DNA from: Pseudomonas sp. St316
GTDB lineage: Bacteria > Pseudomonadota > Gammaproteobacteria > Pseudomonadales > Pseudomonadaceae
Assembly: GCF_018325905.1 (NCBI RefSeq)
Contig: NZ_AP021901.1
Span: 558,001 to 622,000, forward strand
Direction of reading: 5' to 3'
Length of the DNA stretch: 64,000 nt
The notes below the pieces were generated by a model, which saw nothing but the letters and a program-made list of their open reading frames with translations, searched no databases and was not told where the DNA came from. This document shows, piece after piece, positions 17,889 to 28,990 of this stretch (the first letter of the stretch is position 1; every line of letters starts with the position of its first letter). The translations under genes were made by a program, and so were the position numbers.

Positions 17889-17941
17889 AGGGATTGTGCT
17901 TGAGGCCGGGAGCCTAGCAGACGGTTGGTACAAGTCATAGC

Positions 17942-17969
17942 TTGCGTGATTGATGTTGTCTGGTAGAAT
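17942..17969 (+). promoter_or_regulatory. Candidate sigma70 promoter of rpmE
   Basis: TTGCGT and TAGAAT are 16 bases apart, ending about 70 bases before the rpmE ATG. The -10 box is good (5 of 6) and the -35 box is partial. No other -10-like match stands out in this gap. Confidence 0.45.
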
Positions 17970-18039
17970 CCGCGGCCTAATTACGTGCGGTATTCAACAA
18001 TAGTGTTGGGTGGCGGCACGCTAGCCTGAGGAAAACAGC

Positions 18040-18264
18040 ATGAAAACCGATATCCATCCGGAATACCCAGTAATTGCCGTAACCTGCAGCTGCGGCAACA
18101 AGTTCGAAACGCGTTCGACCTACGGCAAAGCCCTGGCGATCGACGTTTGCAACGAATGCCACCCGTTCTACACCGGCAAGCAAAAGACTCTGGATACCGG
18201 CGGTCGTGTTCAGAAGTTCGCCGATCGTTTCGGTGCTTTCGGCAAAGTTGCTCCAAAAGCCTGA
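18040..18264 (+). CDS. rpmE: Ribosomal protein L31 (zinc-binding C+ type)
   Basis: A 50S subunit protein of 74 residues. Cys16, Cys18, Cys37 and Cys40 form the zinc site of the C+ form, so this is the zinc-replete paralogue; a zinc-free L31 would be expected elsewhere under Zur control. A strong ribosome site (TGAGGAAAA) precedes the ATG at 18040. Its transcription probably ends at a hairpin (18308-18341) that lies inside the first codons of the next gene. Confidence 0.97.
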   Translation: MKTDIHPEYPVIAVTCSCGNKFETRSTYGKALAIDVCNECHPFYTGKQKTLDTGGRVQKFADRFGAFGKVAPKA

Positions 18265-18305
18265 GGCTGATCATTTTGGATGGTCGTCTCGACCGCTCCA
18301 GACTG

Positions 18306-19088
18306 ATGAAAAAGGCGTCCCTTGTGGGCGCCTTTTTTGTGTCTGCGATTTGGCTCGGTGGTGCCCAAGCGTCCTGTCCTTCGCCGGGCAACCTGCCCCA
18401 GGTGGCGGTGCAGCGCGTGGTGGATGGCGATACCTTGTACTTGGAGGATGGCCGCCGCGTCCGGATGATTGGGCTCAACAGTCCCGAGTTGGGCAAGCGA
18501 GGCCGCGCCGACGAACCGTTCGCCGTGGCGGCGCGTCAGCGACTCGAAGCCCTGGTAGCCGCCAGCGATGGACGGGTGGGCGTGTTGCCTGGCAAGGATG
18601 ACCGGGATGATTACGGCCGTACGCTGGCCCATGTCTACAACGCCCAGGGCGAGAACCTGGAGGAGCGGTTGATTGCCGAGGGGCTGGGGTTTGTGGTGGC
18701 GGTCGCGCCGAACGTCGAGCTGGTCAGTTGCCAGCAAATGGCCGAACGTCATGCGCGGCAAGCCCGATTCGGTCTCTGGAAAAAATCGCCCGTCGTGCGA
18801 GCGGAGCAAATCAAAGCACCCGGTTTTGTGCTGACGAGCGGACGTGTCGAAAGCGTGCAGCGCAATCGCGGTGGCATCTGGATTGAATTACAGGGGGCGA
18901 TTGTCTTGCACATTACGCCCAGTGTGCAGCGGCGCTTCGACGCCTCGGCCCTGGAGAAGCTAAAGGGCCGAAGAATCGAGGCCCGTGGCTGGGTCGTGGA
19001 CCGCGCCCGACGTGGCGGCAACAAGGCCGGGCAGGCGCGATGGATGTTGCCGCTGACCGATCCTGCCATGTTGCAAACGGTCTTGTAA
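18306..19088 (+). CDS. Secreted thermonuclease-family (SNase-like) protein
   Basis: A 260-residue protein with a signal peptide (about 1-22, KKASLVGAFF then AIWLGGAQA, cut before Ser23 or Cys24). The SNase domain (about 33-165) includes VVDGDTLYL, the RVRMIGLNSPEL segment carrying the first catalytic Arg and Glu, and the DRDDYGRTLAHVY segment with the second Arg. It is likely a periplasmic or secreted nonspecific nuclease. The ATG at 18306 lies only 42 bases after the rpmE stop and has no strong ribosome site; a 5'-extended frame overlaps rpmE and is rejected. The rpmE terminator forms part of its signal-peptide coding region. Confidence 0.88.
   Translation: MKKASLVGAFFVSAIWLGGAQASCPSPGNLPQVAVQRVVDGDTLYLEDGRRVRMIGLNSPELGKRGRADEPFAVAARQRLEALVAASDGRVGVLPGKDDRDDYGRTLAHVYNAQGENLEERLIAEGLGFVVAVAPNVELVSCQQMAERHARQARFGLWKKSPVVRAEQIKAPGFVLTSGRVESVQRNRGGIWIELQGAIVLHITPSVQRRFDASALEKLKGRRIEARGWVVDRARRGGNKAGQARWMLPLTDPAMLQTVL
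18308..18341 (+). terminator. Rho-independent terminator of rpmE, inside the nuclease reading frame
   Basis: AAAAAGGCGTCCC and GGGCGCCTTTTTT pair around a CTTGT-type loop, with a T run at the end. The hairpin starts on the second codon of the nuclease gene and encodes its residues KKASLVGAFF. Confidence 0.75.
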
Positions 19089-19273
19089 GAAAAAAATTGT
19101 AGACATTTTGTTGATGGATTGTATGCATATGACCCTTGTGTTTCGCGGCTCTTGGCCCAAAGTCGTAGGGTAGGGCGCTTGACAGCAGTGACTGGTCAGT
19201 CTTGTGGGGACTTTGCGAGGCGCGTATCCTCGGCGGTCCGTCTGTCCAACACAGTAAAAAGCGGAATGCCCAC

Positions 19274-20542
19274 ATGTCTGATCTGAAAACTGCCGCTCTC
19301 GAATATCACGCTAATCCTCGTCCAGGGAAGCTGAGTGTCGAGCTCACCAAGGCCACCGCTACTGCTCGCGACTTGTCGCTGGCCTACAGCCCCGGCGTAG
19401 CCGAACCAGTGCGCGAAATCGCTCGCGACCCTGAACTGGCCTACAAATACACCGGTAAAGGCAACCTGGTTGCAGTCATTTCCGATGGCACCGCGATTCT
19501 CGGCCTGGGTAACCTCGGCCCATTGGCTTCCAAGCCAGTCATGGAAGGCAAGGGCGTGCTGTTCAAGCGCTTCGCCGGTATCGACGTATTCGACATCGAA
19601 GTCGACTCCGAGAGCCCGCAAGCCTTCATCGACACCGTCAAGCGCATCTCCATCACCTTTGGCGGCATCAACCTGGAAGACATCAAGGCACCTGAGTGCT
19701 TCGAGATCGAGCGCGCCCTGATCGAACAGTGCGACATCCCGGTATTCCACGATGACCAGCACGGCACCGCGATCGTTACTGCGGCCGGCATGATCAACGC
19801 CCTGGAAATCGCCGGCAAGACCCTGCCGGAAGCCAAGATCGTCTGCCTCGGCGCCGGCGCTGCGGCCATCTCCTGCATGAAGTTGCTGGTGAGCATGGGC
19901 GCCAAGATCGAAAACATCTTCATGGTCGACCGCACCGGCGTGATCCACTCCGGCCGCGACGACCTGAACCAGTACAAGGCCGTGTTTGCCCACGCGACCG
20001 AGAAGCGCTCCCTGGCGGACGCGCTGGACGGTGCCGACGTATTCGTCGGCCTGTCGGGTCCGAACCTGCTGAGCGCGGAAAACCTGTTGCGCATGGCGCC
20101 GAACCCAATCGTGTTCGCATGCTCGAACCCGGACCCGGAGATCTCTCCGGAACTGGCTCACGCTACCCGCAACGACGTGATCATGGCCACCGGCCGTTCG
20201 GACTACCCGAACCAGGTCAACAACGTACTGGGCTTCCCGTTCATCTTCCGCGGTGCCCTGGACGTTCGCGCCAAGCGCATCAACGAAGAAATGAAAGTCG
20301 CGGCCGCCAACGCCCTGCGCGAACTGGCCAAGCTGCCGGTGCCTCAGGAAGTGTGCGATGCCTACGGCGGCATCAAGCTGGAATTCGGTCGTGAGTACAT
20401 CATCCCGAAACCAATGGATGCTCGCCTGATTACCCTGATCTCCGACGCCGTGGCCAAGGCCGCCATCGAGACTGGCGTGGCTACCCTGCCGTATCCGAAG
20501 AACTACCCGCTCAAGAGCGTGGATGACGTGTTCAACGGCTAA
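19274..20542 (+). CDS. maeB: MaeB-type NADP-dependent malic enzyme (short form)
   Basis: Oxidative decarboxylation of malate to pyruvate, giving NADPH. The ATG at 19274 (MSDLKTAALE) gives 422 residues; a longer frame from 19202 adds sequence outside the family. Family marks are YSPGVAEPVR (about 42-51), the GNLGPLASKPVMEGK stretch (about 78-92), HDDQHGTAIV (about 160-169) and the nucleotide fold LGAGAAAISC (about 195-204). It has no C-terminal phosphotransacetylase-like domain, unlike the long enterobacterial MaeB. TTGACA at 19179-19184 could be its -35 box, but the matching -10 is poor. A strong terminator follows. Confidence 0.94.
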   Translation: MSDLKTAALEYHANPRPGKLSVELTKATATARDLSLAYSPGVAEPVREIARDPELAYKYTGKGNLVAVISDGTAILGLGNLGPLASKPVMEGKGVLFKRFAGIDVFDIEVDSESPQAFIDTVKRISITFGGINLEDIKAPECFEIERALIEQCDIPVFHDDQHGTAIVTAAGMINALEIAGKTLPEAKIVCLGAGAAAISCMKLLVSMGAKIENIFMVDRTGVIHSGRDDLNQYKAVFAHATEKRSLADALDGADVFVGLSGPNLLSAENLLRMAPNPIVFACSNPDPEISPELAHATRNDVIMATGRSDYPNQVNNVLGFPFIFRGALDVRAKRINEEMKVAAANALRELAKLPVPQEVCDAYGGIKLEFGREYIIPKPMDARLITLISDAVAKAAIETGVATLPYPKNYPLKSVDDVFNG

Positions 20543-20563
20543 GTCGTTGTAGCGCTTCAACGA

Positions 20564-20595
20564 AAGCCCCGGCTCCTGCGAGCCGGGGCTTTTTT
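20564..20595 (+). terminator. Rho-independent terminator of maeB
   Basis: AAGCCCCGGCT and AGCCGGGGCTT form a perfect 11-base stem around CCTGCG, followed by TTTTTT, 22 bases after the stop codon. Confidence 0.93.
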
Positions 20596-20631
20596 GTGCC
20601 TGCGAATGGGTGTGAGCGCAGCAAATCCCCT

Positions 20632-20719
20632 GTGGGAGCGAGCTTGCTCGCGATAGCGGCGGACCAGCTTGCATCAATGTTGAATGCCAGACCGTCATCG
20701 CGAGCAAGCTCGCTCCCAC
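20632..20719. repeat. REPIN, copy 6
   Basis: An inverted REP pair, GTGGGAGCGAGCTTGCTCGC to GCGAGCAAGCTCGCTCCCAC, between the convergent ends of maeB and ponA and flanked by their two terminators. Its spacer again contains CATCAATGTTG. Confidence 0.9.
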
Positions 20720-20740
20720 AGGGGGGATGCAGGAGCAGAC

Positions 20741-20777
20741 AAAAAAGCCCCGCACTTCTTTCGAAGGCGGGGCTTTT
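20741..20777 (-). terminator. Rho-independent terminator of ponA
   Basis: Read on the minus strand, AAAAGCCCCGC and GCGGGGCTTTTTT form a stem with a TTCGAAAGAAGT-type loop, 15 bases after the ponA stop. The T run is on the minus strand, matching ponA's direction. Confidence 0.92.
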
Positions 20778-20791
20778 AAGATTGTCGCTGA

Positions 20792-23239
20792 TCAGAACAG
20801 ATCGATCGGCGCCGCTTCGTCTGCTGGCAACGGGCTGCCCGGTGCCACGCCGTTGCCCAGCTCGTTGACCGACGGTGGCGTGTCTTCGCTCTTGAACAGT
20901 TCGAAGTACGCACCCGGGGTGCCCGGCGTGGCGGCGCGGCCACTGACCGGGTCGACCCGCAGGCTGAGGATGCCTTCCGGCTCCGGCTGGGTGTGAGGCG
21001 GTTTGTCCTTGAGGGCGGCGCCCATGTAGCTCATCCAGATCGGCAGCGCCACGGTGCCACCGAACTCGCGGCGACCCAGGCTTTCGGGTTGGTCGAAACC
21101 GGTCCAGACAGTGGTCACGTAATCGGCGTTGTAGCCGGAGAACCAGGCGTCCTTGGATTCGTTGGTCGTACCGGTCTTGCCCGCCAGGTCAGTGCGACCC
21201 AAGGCCAGGGCGCGGCGGCCGGTGCCGAGCTTGATCACGTCCTGCAGCATGCTGTTGAGGATGTAGGTGGTACGGCCATCGACAATGCGTTCGGCGATGG
21301 CGGGCGCCTGCGGCAGGCCTGGGGCCGTGGTGGCTTGGCTCGGTGCCGCATTGACCGTGAACGTCTCGCTGGACGGTGCGGCGACGCCATCGCTGGCCTG
21401 CTCGCCCGAGGGCACGCGTGGCGGGTTGGCGACGAACAGTGTCTCGCCGTTGCGGCTTTCGATCTTGTCGATGATGTACGGGGTGATCTTGTACCCGCCG
21501 TTGGCGAACGTACTCCAGCCCGTGGCGATCTCCATTGGCGTCAAGGTCGCGGTACCCAGGGCCAGGGACAGGTTGCGTGGCAGGTCCTGCTTGTTGAAGC
21601 CGAACTTGCTGATGTAGTCGATGGTGCGGTCCACGCCCAGTGCCTGCAACAGGCGGATCGAGACCAGGTTGCGGGACTTGTACAGCGCCTCACGCAAGCG
21701 AATCGGGCCGAGGAACGTATTGGTGTCGTTCTTCGGTCGCCAGACCTTGTCCAGGTATTCATCGACGAACACGATCGGCGCATCGTTCACCAGGCTGGCG
21801 GCGGTGTAGCCGTTATCCAGGGCGGCGCTGTAGACGAATGGCTTGAAGCTCGAGCCCGGCTGGCGCTTGGCCTGCAACGCCCGGTTGTAGTTGCTTTGCT
21901 CGAAGGCGAAGCCACCCACCAACGAGCGGATGGCACCGTCCTGCGGGTCGAGGGACACCAGGGCGCCCTGGGCGGCCGGGATCTGGCTGAACTTGAGGGT
22001 GTTGTCCGCCTGGCGCTGGACACGGATCAAGTCTCCGACCTGGGCAACGTCCGACGATTGCCGTGGGTTGGCGCCCATGCTGTTGGTATTGAGGAACGGA
22101 CGGGCCCATTTCATGGTGTCCCAGGCCACGTGCTCCTCCTGCTCGCCGTTACGGGTCAGCACCTTGATGCCGTCCTTGTCCACCGACGTGACAATCGCCG
22201 GTTCCAGGCTGCTGATGGTGCGCTGCTTGGTCAGCTCCAGGGCCCAGGCTTCCTTGGTCTTGCCCGGCAGGCGCGATTCAGGGCCACGGTAGCCATGGCG
22301 CTGGTCGTAGCTCATCAAGCCTTCGTGCAGCGCGGTGTTGGCCATTTCCTGCAAGTTGCTCGGCACCGTGGTAGTCACGCGGAAACCTTCGGTATAAGCA
22401 TCGCTGCCATAGCGCCCGACCATCTCGGCCCGGGCCATCTCGGCGATATACGGGGCGTTCACTTCCGGGGTTGGCACGTGATAGCTGGCGTTCAGCGGCT
22501 CATTGATCGCGGCGGTGTAGTCGGGCTCGCTGATTTTGCCGAGCTTGTACATGCGCCCCAGGATCCAGTCGCGACGCTCCTTGCTGCGCGCCGGGTTGGC
22601 CAGTGGGTTGAAGCGCGACGGTGCCTTGGGCAGGCCGGCAATCATTGCCATCTGTGCCAGGCTCACATCGCGGATCGACTTGCCGTAATACACCTGCGCC
22701 GCCGCCTCGATGCCGTAGGCGCGGTTGCCCAGGTAAATCTTGTTCACGTACAGCTCAAGGATTTCATCCTTGGTCAGCTGGCGCTCGATTTGCAGGGCCA
22801 GGAGGATCTCGGTGGTCTTGCGCGAGAAGCTGCGCTCGCTGGTCAGGAAGAAGTTCTTGGCCACCTGCATGGTGATGGTGCTGCCGCCGGACTGGATGTG
22901 CCCGCTCTTGACCAACTGGCTGGCGGCACGCATCAGGCTGCCTGGGTCGACGCCGTAGTGATTGGCGAAGTTGTCGTCTTCAGCACTTAGTAACGCATTG
23001 ATGAAATTGGGGGGAATGTCGGCGAAACGGATCGGCGTGCGGCGCATTTCGCCAAATTCGGCGATCAACTTGTTGTCGCTGCTGTACACCCGCAAAGGAA
23101 TCTGCAACTGAATACTTCTCAGTGCCTCCACGGACGGTAATCCCGGACTAAGGTAAAGGAAGGCACCGCTCAGGCCCAAGAGCAGTCCGCAGAAAACGGC
23201 GACGATGGACCATCCGAAAAATTTCAGCAGACGAATCAA
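20792..23239 (-). CDS. ponA: PonA/MrcA, penicillin-binding protein 1A
   Basis: Bifunctional peptidoglycan glycosyltransferase and transpeptidase anchored by an N-terminal membrane helix. From the TTG at 23239 the product is 815 residues and starts IRLLKFFGWS, matching the family; ATG codons at 23338 and 23329 give longer frames but overlap a TATAAT-like -10 box (23328-23333), which argues against them. The glycosyltransferase part contains SAEDDNFANHYG (about 85-96) and GGSTITMQ; the transpeptidase part contains SSFKPF (the catalytic SxxK), SRN and KTGTT. The gene diverges from pilM. The start is the main uncertainty. Confidence 0.93.
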   Translation of the reverse strand: MIRLLKFFGWSIVAVFCGLLLGLSGAFLYLSPGLPSVEALRSIQLQIPLRVYSSDNKLIAEFGEMRRTPIRFADIPPNFINALLSAEDDNFANHYGVDPGSLMRAASQLVKSGHIQSGGSTITMQVAKNFFLTSERSFSRKTTEILLALQIERQLTKDEILELYVNKIYLGNRAYGIEAAAQVYYGKSIRDVSLAQMAMIAGLPKAPSRFNPLANPARSKERRDWILGRMYKLGKISEPDYTAAINEPLNASYHVPTPEVNAPYIAEMARAEMVGRYGSDAYTEGFRVTTTVPSNLQEMANTALHEGLMSYDQRHGYRGPESRLPGKTKEAWALELTKQRTISSLEPAIVTSVDKDGIKVLTRNGEQEEHVAWDTMKWARPFLNTNSMGANPRQSSDVAQVGDLIRVQRQADNTLKFSQIPAAQGALVSLDPQDGAIRSLVGGFAFEQSNYNRALQAKRQPGSSFKPFVYSAALDNGYTAASLVNDAPIVFVDEYLDKVWRPKNDTNTFLGPIRLREALYKSRNLVSIRLLQALGVDRTIDYISKFGFNKQDLPRNLSLALGTATLTPMEIATGWSTFANGGYKITPYIIDKIESRNGETLFVANPPRVPSGEQASDGVAAPSSETFTVNAAPSQATTAPGLPQAPAIAERIVDGRTTYILNSMLQDVIKLGTGRRALALGRTDLAGKTGTTNESKDAWFSGYNADYVTTVWTGFDQPESLGRREFGGTVALPIWMSYMGAALKDKPPHTQPEPEGILSLRVDPVSGRAATPGTPGAYFELFKSEDTPPSVNELGNGVAPGSPLPADEAAPIDLF

Positions 23240-23416
23240 GGCTTTTGGATATCCAGGCAAAGAATGAAAAGGCGCCAGGTGCAGGGATGGACCCGTGCTT
23301 GCAACAAAGCGAAAAAAAACGCTGGGCATTATAAGCATTTTTTTTCGTCGGGAATGCCATCCCGACGTCTGTCGGACCGGCGTGATTGAACGCAATGCAT
23401 ATTAGAGAGTCCGTAA

Positions 23417-24507
<1,091 letters not shown>

Positions 24508-24508
<1 letters not shown>

Positions 24509-25074
24509 TGGCGCGGATCAACCTGCTTCCCTGGCGCGAAGAGCTGCGCGAAGAACGGCGCAAACGCTTTTTGCTGGCCCTGGTGGGTGCGCTGGTCGGC
24601 GCGGTCGGCGTGGTCCTGGTCGCGGTCCGGTACATCGACAGCGCCATCGACCGCCAGGTCGCTCGCAATAGCCATCTTTCCGAGCAGATCGCCGTGCTGG
24701 ACGAACGCATCAAACAGATCAGCGAATTGAAGGCTCGTCGCCAGCAATTGCTGGAGCGCATGCGCATCATCCAGGACTTGCAAGGTAACCGGCCGGTCAG
24801 TGGGCGCATCTTCGACCAGTTGGTGCGGACCTTGCCGGATGGGGTGTATTTCACTGAAGTGAAGATGGAAGACCGCACGCTTTCGATCAAAGGTGCCGCG
24901 GAATCGAACAACCGGGTCTCGGACCTGATGCGCAACCTGGACTCGTCGGACCTGTTCGACACGCCCAGCCTGACGGAGGTCAAGGCCACCACCGCCGGGC
25001 AGCTCGACCAGGCCAATGTCTTCCAGCTGACGGTTCGCCAGACCCGCCCGGCCGATGCGGGGGACGCCCAATGA
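24508..25074 (+). CDS. pilN: PilN, type IV pilus alignment-complex protein
   Basis: Bitopic inner-membrane protein of 188 residues. The short N-terminus ARINLLPWREELR is the conserved PilM-binding INLLPWR motif (residues 3-10). A membrane helix spans about 21-42 and a coiled-coil and ferredoxin-like periplasmic domain follows, which pairs with PilO. The ATG at 24508 overlaps the pilM stop codon by one base, and the gene overlaps pilO by four bases. It couples the cytoplasmic PilM to the periplasmic PilO-PilP-PilQ complex. Confidence 0.96.
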
Positions 25075-25694
25075 AACCAGGGGAGTGGTTAGACGCACTG
25101 CGCAAGATCGATTTCAGTGACCTGGACACCAACAACATCGGCTCCTGGCCGGCGCCGATCAAATGGCTGGCCGGGGTCCTGCTGGTGGTGCTGGTGCTGG
25201 GGCTGGGCTATAACTTTGCCTTGAGTGACCTGGAGAACCAATTGCAGCAGGTGCGCGAGGAAGAAAACACCCTCAAGGCGCAGTTCGAGGGCAAGGCCCA
25301 CATGGCCGCGAACCTGGAGCGCTACACCGAGCAGATGAAGCAGATGGAAACGTCTTTTGGTGTGCTGTTGCGGCAATTGCCCAGCGATACCGAAGTGCCG
25401 GGCCTGCTGGAGGACATTACTCGCACCGGCCTGGGCAGCGGCCTGGAGTTCGAGGAAATCAAGCTACTGCCGGAGGTCACCCAGCCGTTCTACATCGAGT
25501 TGCCGATCCAGATCACCGTCACCGGCGGCTACCACGACCTGGCGACGTTCGTCAGTGGGGTGGCGGGGCTGCCCCGGATTGTCACGCTGCACGATTTCGA
25601 GATCGCACCGATGGAGCCCGAGGCAGGCGCAAAACTGCGCATGAGCATCCAGGCCAAGACCTACCGGTACAACGAGCAAGAGGCGCAACCATGA
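25071..25694 (+). CDS. pilO: PilO, type IV pilus alignment-complex protein
   Basis: Bitopic inner-membrane protein of 207 residues with a membrane helix at about 27-48, a coiled coil at about 49-95 (DLENQLQQVREEENTLKAQF) and a periplasmic ferredoxin-like domain. It forms a heterodimer with PilN and contacts PilP. It overlaps pilN by four bases (ATGA) and pilP by four bases, so the whole operon is translationally coupled. The sequence is complete, with no unusual features. Confidence 0.95.
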   Translation: MKPGEWLDALRKIDFSDLDTNNIGSWPAPIKWLAGVLLVVLVLGLGYNFALSDLENQLQQVREEENTLKAQFEGKAHMAANLERYTEQMKQMETSFGVLLRQLPSDTEVPGLLEDITRTGLGSGLEFEEIKLLPEVTQPFYIELPIQITVTGGYHDLATFVSGVAGLPRIVTLHDFEIAPMEPEAGAKLRMSIQAKTYRYNEQEAQP

Positions 25695-26218
25695 GGCCGG
25701 TGTGTCGCATCTGCCTGCTGGCAGGCCTGGTCGCGCTGTCGGGCTGCGGTAACGACGATGGTTTCAGCGACCTGGACGCCTACATGAATGAAGTGCGCCT
25801 GCGGCCGCCCGGCAAGATCGAGCCAACGCCGACGTTCAGGCCTTACGAAACCTTTACCTACAGTGCCGCCAACCTGCGCAGCCCGTTTTCCCGGCAGGTC
25901 CGCGTGGACCAGGCCGAGCGCCAGCGGGGCACGCGCAACGTCCGGCCGGACCCGAACCGGGTCAAACAGTACCTGGAGGGCTTCAACATCGAGCAGTTTG
26001 AAATGGTCGGTACGATCTCCAACGTCAGTGGCTCCTTCGCGCTCCTGCGGGGCGCGGGCGGGGTGCATCGGCTCAAGGTCGGTGACTATCTGGGACGCAA
26101 CGATGGGCGGATCGTCAACATCAGTGCCACCCAGGTCGATGTGGTCGAAATCGTTCCCGATGGCGAGGGTGCCTGGCTGGAGCGACCACGGACCATTCCT
26201 TTGAAAGAGCATTCATAG
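25691..26218 (+). CDS. pilP: PilP, type IV pilus lipoprotein
   Basis: Inner-membrane lipoprotein of 175 residues that joins the PilNO dimer to the secretin PilQ. The signal sequence ends in lipobox LSGC with Cys19 as the lipidated residue. The C-terminal beta-sandwich (about 90-170), including RLKVGDYLG and DGEGAWLERP, is the domain that binds the PilQ N0 region. It is followed by pilQ after 13 bases. Confidence 0.95.
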   Translation: MRPVCRICLLAGLVALSGCGNDDGFSDLDAYMNEVRLRPPGKIEPTPTFRPYETFTYSAANLRSPFSRQVRVDQAERQRGTRNVRPDPNRVKQYLEGFNIEQFEMVGTISNVSGSFALLRGAGGVHRLKVGDYLGRNDGRIVNISATQVDVVEIVPDGEGAWLERPRTIPLKEHS

Positions 26219-26231
26219 TGGAACTCGAACA

Positions 26232-28319
26232 ATGAACAGGTTTTTTTCAGCCCTCGGTATTTCGCTATGGATAGCGTTGTTGTCGCCGATGGTTCATGGG
26301 GCCAGCCTGAAGACGTTGGATGTGGCGGCGTTGCCGGGGGACCGTGTCGAGTTGAAGCTCACCTTCGACGGGCCACCGCCGACACCCCGGGGCTACACCA
26401 CCGAGCAACCGGCGAGGATTGCACTGGACCTGCCGGGCGTGACCAATCAGCTTTCCAGCAAACGCCGCGACCTGGGCGGGGGCAATGCACGCAGCGCTAC
26501 CGTGGTCGAGGCTGGGGATCGTACCCGGTTGATCATCGGCCTTACCCAACTGGCGCCGTATGACACCCGGGTCGAAGGTAACAATCTGTTCGTGGTGGTT
26601 GGCAAGGGCGCCGTCTCGACGAGTACTGCCCCGAAGAGCTCCGCCCAGGCCCCGCGCCCGGCGGTTGTCAGCGCTGCACCTGCGAGGGCCAGTGCGCCAG
26701 TGGGCAAGGCGATTCGTGGCGTGGATTTCCAGCGCGGGACCCAGGGCGAAGGCAATGTGGTGATCGACCTGTCTGATCCGTCCATTGCCCCGGACATCCA
26801 GGAGCATGAAGGCAAGATCATCCTCAACTTCGCCAGGACCCAGTTGCCCGAGCCGCTGCGGGTGCGCCTGGACGTCAAGGACTTCGCCACCCCGGTGCAA
26901 TTCGTCAATGCCAGCGCCGGCAGCGACCGGGCGACCATCAGCATCGAACCCAGCGGCACCTTCGACTACTCGACCTACCAGACCGACAACAAACTCACCG
27001 TCAGCGTCCGGCCCATGACCGTCGACGACCTGCAAAAACGTAACGCCGACCGCGCGGCCTACAGTGGCGAGAAGCTCTCGCTCAACTTCCAGGACATCGA
27101 GGTGCGTTCGGTCCTGCAACTGATTGCCGATTTTACCAACCTTAACCTCGTCGCCAGCGACACGGTGCAGGGTGGCATCACCCTGCGGTTGCAGAATGTG
27201 CCCTGGGACCAGGCGCTCGACCTGGTGCTCAAGACCAAGGGGTTGGACAAGCGCAAGGTCGGCAACGTGCTGTTGGTGGCTCCGGCCGACGAAATTGCCG
27301 CCCGTGAGCGCCAGGAACTGGAGTCGCAGAAGCAGATTGCCGACCTGGCGCCGCTGCGGCGTGAACTGTTGCAGGTCAACTATGCGAAGGCGACGGACAT
27401 CGCCAAGCTGTTCCAGTCGGTGACCAGTGCCGAGGCGAAAGCCGATGAGCGCGGCTCGATCACGGTCGATGAACGCACCAACAACATCATTGCCTACCAG
27501 ACCCAGGACCGCCTCGACGAACTGCGCCGGATCGTGGCGCAACTGGATATTCCGGTACGCCAGGTGATGATCGAGGCGCGGATTGTCGAGGCTAACGTCG
27601 ACTACGACAAAAGCCTGGGCGTGCGCTGGGGCGGCTCGGTTCAAAACAAGGGCAACTGGAACTCCTCGGGGGTCACCACTGGCAATTCCACCACCGTTGG
27701 CACGCCGGGTAGTACCAGCACCAACCAGCCGTTTGTCGACCTGGGCGCCTCGGGCAATACCTCGGGCATCGGCATTGCCTTCATCACCGACAACGTCTTG
27801 CTGGACCTTGAGCTGACGGCCATGGAGAAAACCGGCAACGGGGAGATCGTCTCCCAGCCCAAGGTGGTGACGTCCGACAAGGAGACGGCAAAGATCCTCA
27901 AGGGCACGGAAATCCCTTATCAGGAAGCCAGCTCCAGCGGCGCTACGTCGGTGTCGTTCAAGGAGGCTTCGCTGTCGCTTGAGGTGACGCCGCAGATCAC
28001 TCCAGACAACCGGATCATCATGGAGGTCAAGGTCACCAAGGATGAGCCGGACTACCTGAACAAGGTGAATGATGTACCGCCGATCAAGAAAAACGAGGTC
28101 AATGCCAAGGTCCTGGTCAATGATGGCGAGACCATTGTGATTGGCGGGGTTTTCTCAAATACTCAGAGCAAGGTTGTAGATAAGGTGCCATTTCTTGGCG
28201 ATGTGCCGTATCTTGGCCGCCTTTTCCGGCGTGATGTGGTTTCGGAGAAAAAATCCGAGCTGCTGGTGTTCCTCACTCCGCGTATCATGAATAACCAGGC
28301 GATTGCTGTGAGTCGTTGA
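26232..28319 (+). CDS. pilQ: PilQ, type IV pilus secretin
   Basis: Outer-membrane secretin of 695 residues forming the pilus exit pore. A signal peptide (about 1-24) precedes two AMIN-like regions (about 28-250) that bind peptidoglycan, an STN/N0 domain (about 280-345), an N1 domain, and the secretin core (about 450-690) with the [16 protein letters not shown] terminal signature. A low-complexity Ser/Thr/Gly loop occurs near 475-500. It closes pilMNOPQ; aroK follows after four bases, so the shikimate genes are likely cotranscribed. Confidence 0.97.
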   Translation: MNRFFSALGISLWIALLSPMVHGASLKTLDVAALPGDRVELKLTFDGPPPTPRGYTTEQPARIALDLPGVTNQLSSKRRDLGGGNARSATVVEAGDRTRLIIGLTQLAPYDTRVEGNNLFVVVGKGAVSTSTAPKSSAQAPRPAVVSAAPARASAPVGKAIRGVDFQRGTQGEGNVVIDLSDPSIAPDIQEHEGKIILNFARTQLPEPLRVRLDVKDFATPVQFVNASAGSDRATISIEPSGTFDYSTYQTDNKLTVSVRPMTVDDLQKRNADRAAYSGEKLSLNFQDIEVRSVLQLIADFTNLNLVASDTVQGGITLRLQNVPWDQALDLVLKTKGLDKRKVGNVLLVAPADEIAARERQELESQKQIADLAPLRRELLQVNYAKATDIAKLFQSVTSAEAKADERGSITVDERTNNIIAYQTQDRLDELRRIVAQLDIPVRQVMIEARIVEANVDYDKSLGVRWGGSVQNKGNWNSSGVTTGNSTTVGTPGSTSTNQPFVDLGASGNTSGIGIAFITDNVLLDLELTAMEKTGNGEIVSQPKVVTSDKETAKILKGTEIPYQEASSSGATSVSFKEASLSLEVTPQITPDNRIIMEVKVTKDEPDYLNKVNDVPPIKKNEVNAKVLVNDGETIVIGGVFSNTQSKVVDKVPFLGDVPYLGRLFRRDVVSEKKSELLVFLTPRIMNNQAIAVSR

Positions 28320-28323
28320 TTCT

Positions 28324-28842
28324 GTGCGAAATTTGATTCTTGTTGGGCCGATGGGCGCTGGAAAAAGCACCATCGGCCGTTTGCTGGCCAAAGAGCTGCG
28401 CCTGCCGTTCAAAGATTCCGACAAGGAAATTGAATTGCGCACGGGCGCCAATATCCCATGGATTTTCGACAAGGAAGGCGAACCGGGCTTTCGTGATCGT
28501 GAGCAGGCGATGATTGCCGAGCTGTGCGAGTTCGATGGCGTGGTGCTTGCCACCGGTGGTGGCGCGGTGATGCGCGAAGCCAATCGTCGGGCGCTGCATG
28601 CCGGCGGACGAGTGGTCTATCTGCATGCGTCTGTCGAGCAGCAGGTCGGTCGCACCGCCCGGGATCGCAACCGCCCGCTGTTGCGCACCGCCGATCCGGC
28701 CAAGACCCTGCGCGACCTCCTGGCGCTGCGTGATCCGCTGTATCGGGAGATCGCCGACCTGGTGGTGGAAACCGACGAGCGGCCGCCGCGGATGGTGGTG
28801 CTGGATATTCTCGATCGCCTTCAGCAACTGCCTCCCCGTTAA
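28324..28842 (+). CDS. aroK: AroK, shikimate kinase (GTG start)
   Basis: Phosphorylates shikimate at the 3-position with ATP in aromatic amino acid synthesis. The 172-residue protein starts with GTG at 28324 ([10 protein letters not shown]); Walker [10 protein letters not shown] spans 8-16, and the shikimate-binding DSDKEIE (about 32-38) and GGGAV (about 80-84) motifs are present. The distance of four bases from pilQ suggests reading through the pil operon. The GTG start and weak ribosome site are consistent with coupling. Confidence 0.96.
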   Translation: MRNLILVGPMGAGKSTIGRLLAKELRLPFKDSDKEIELRTGANIPWIFDKEGEPGFRDREQAMIAELCEFDGVVLATGGGAVMREANRRALHAGGRVVYLHASVEQQVGRTARDRNRPLLRTADPAKTLRDLLALRDPLYREIADLVVETDERPPRMVVLDILDRLQQLPPR

Positions 28843-28990
28843 TGCGTTTGGCGAAATGCGCTATCCTCGACGTCCCGTCATGGCCCGCCTGGGGCGTGGC
28901 GGATGGCCATTAACTGGTGTCAGAACAAGCACCGTGGACTTTCGTTAATTGCAGGCAGGACGCCTGATTCCATCTTCTCTGTGGGGACAC

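Noticed and set aside
23328..23338. ATG codons at 23338 and 23329 as the ponA start
   Set aside because: They overlap a TATAAT-like box and would add N-terminal residues not found in this family; the TTG at 23239 fits better.
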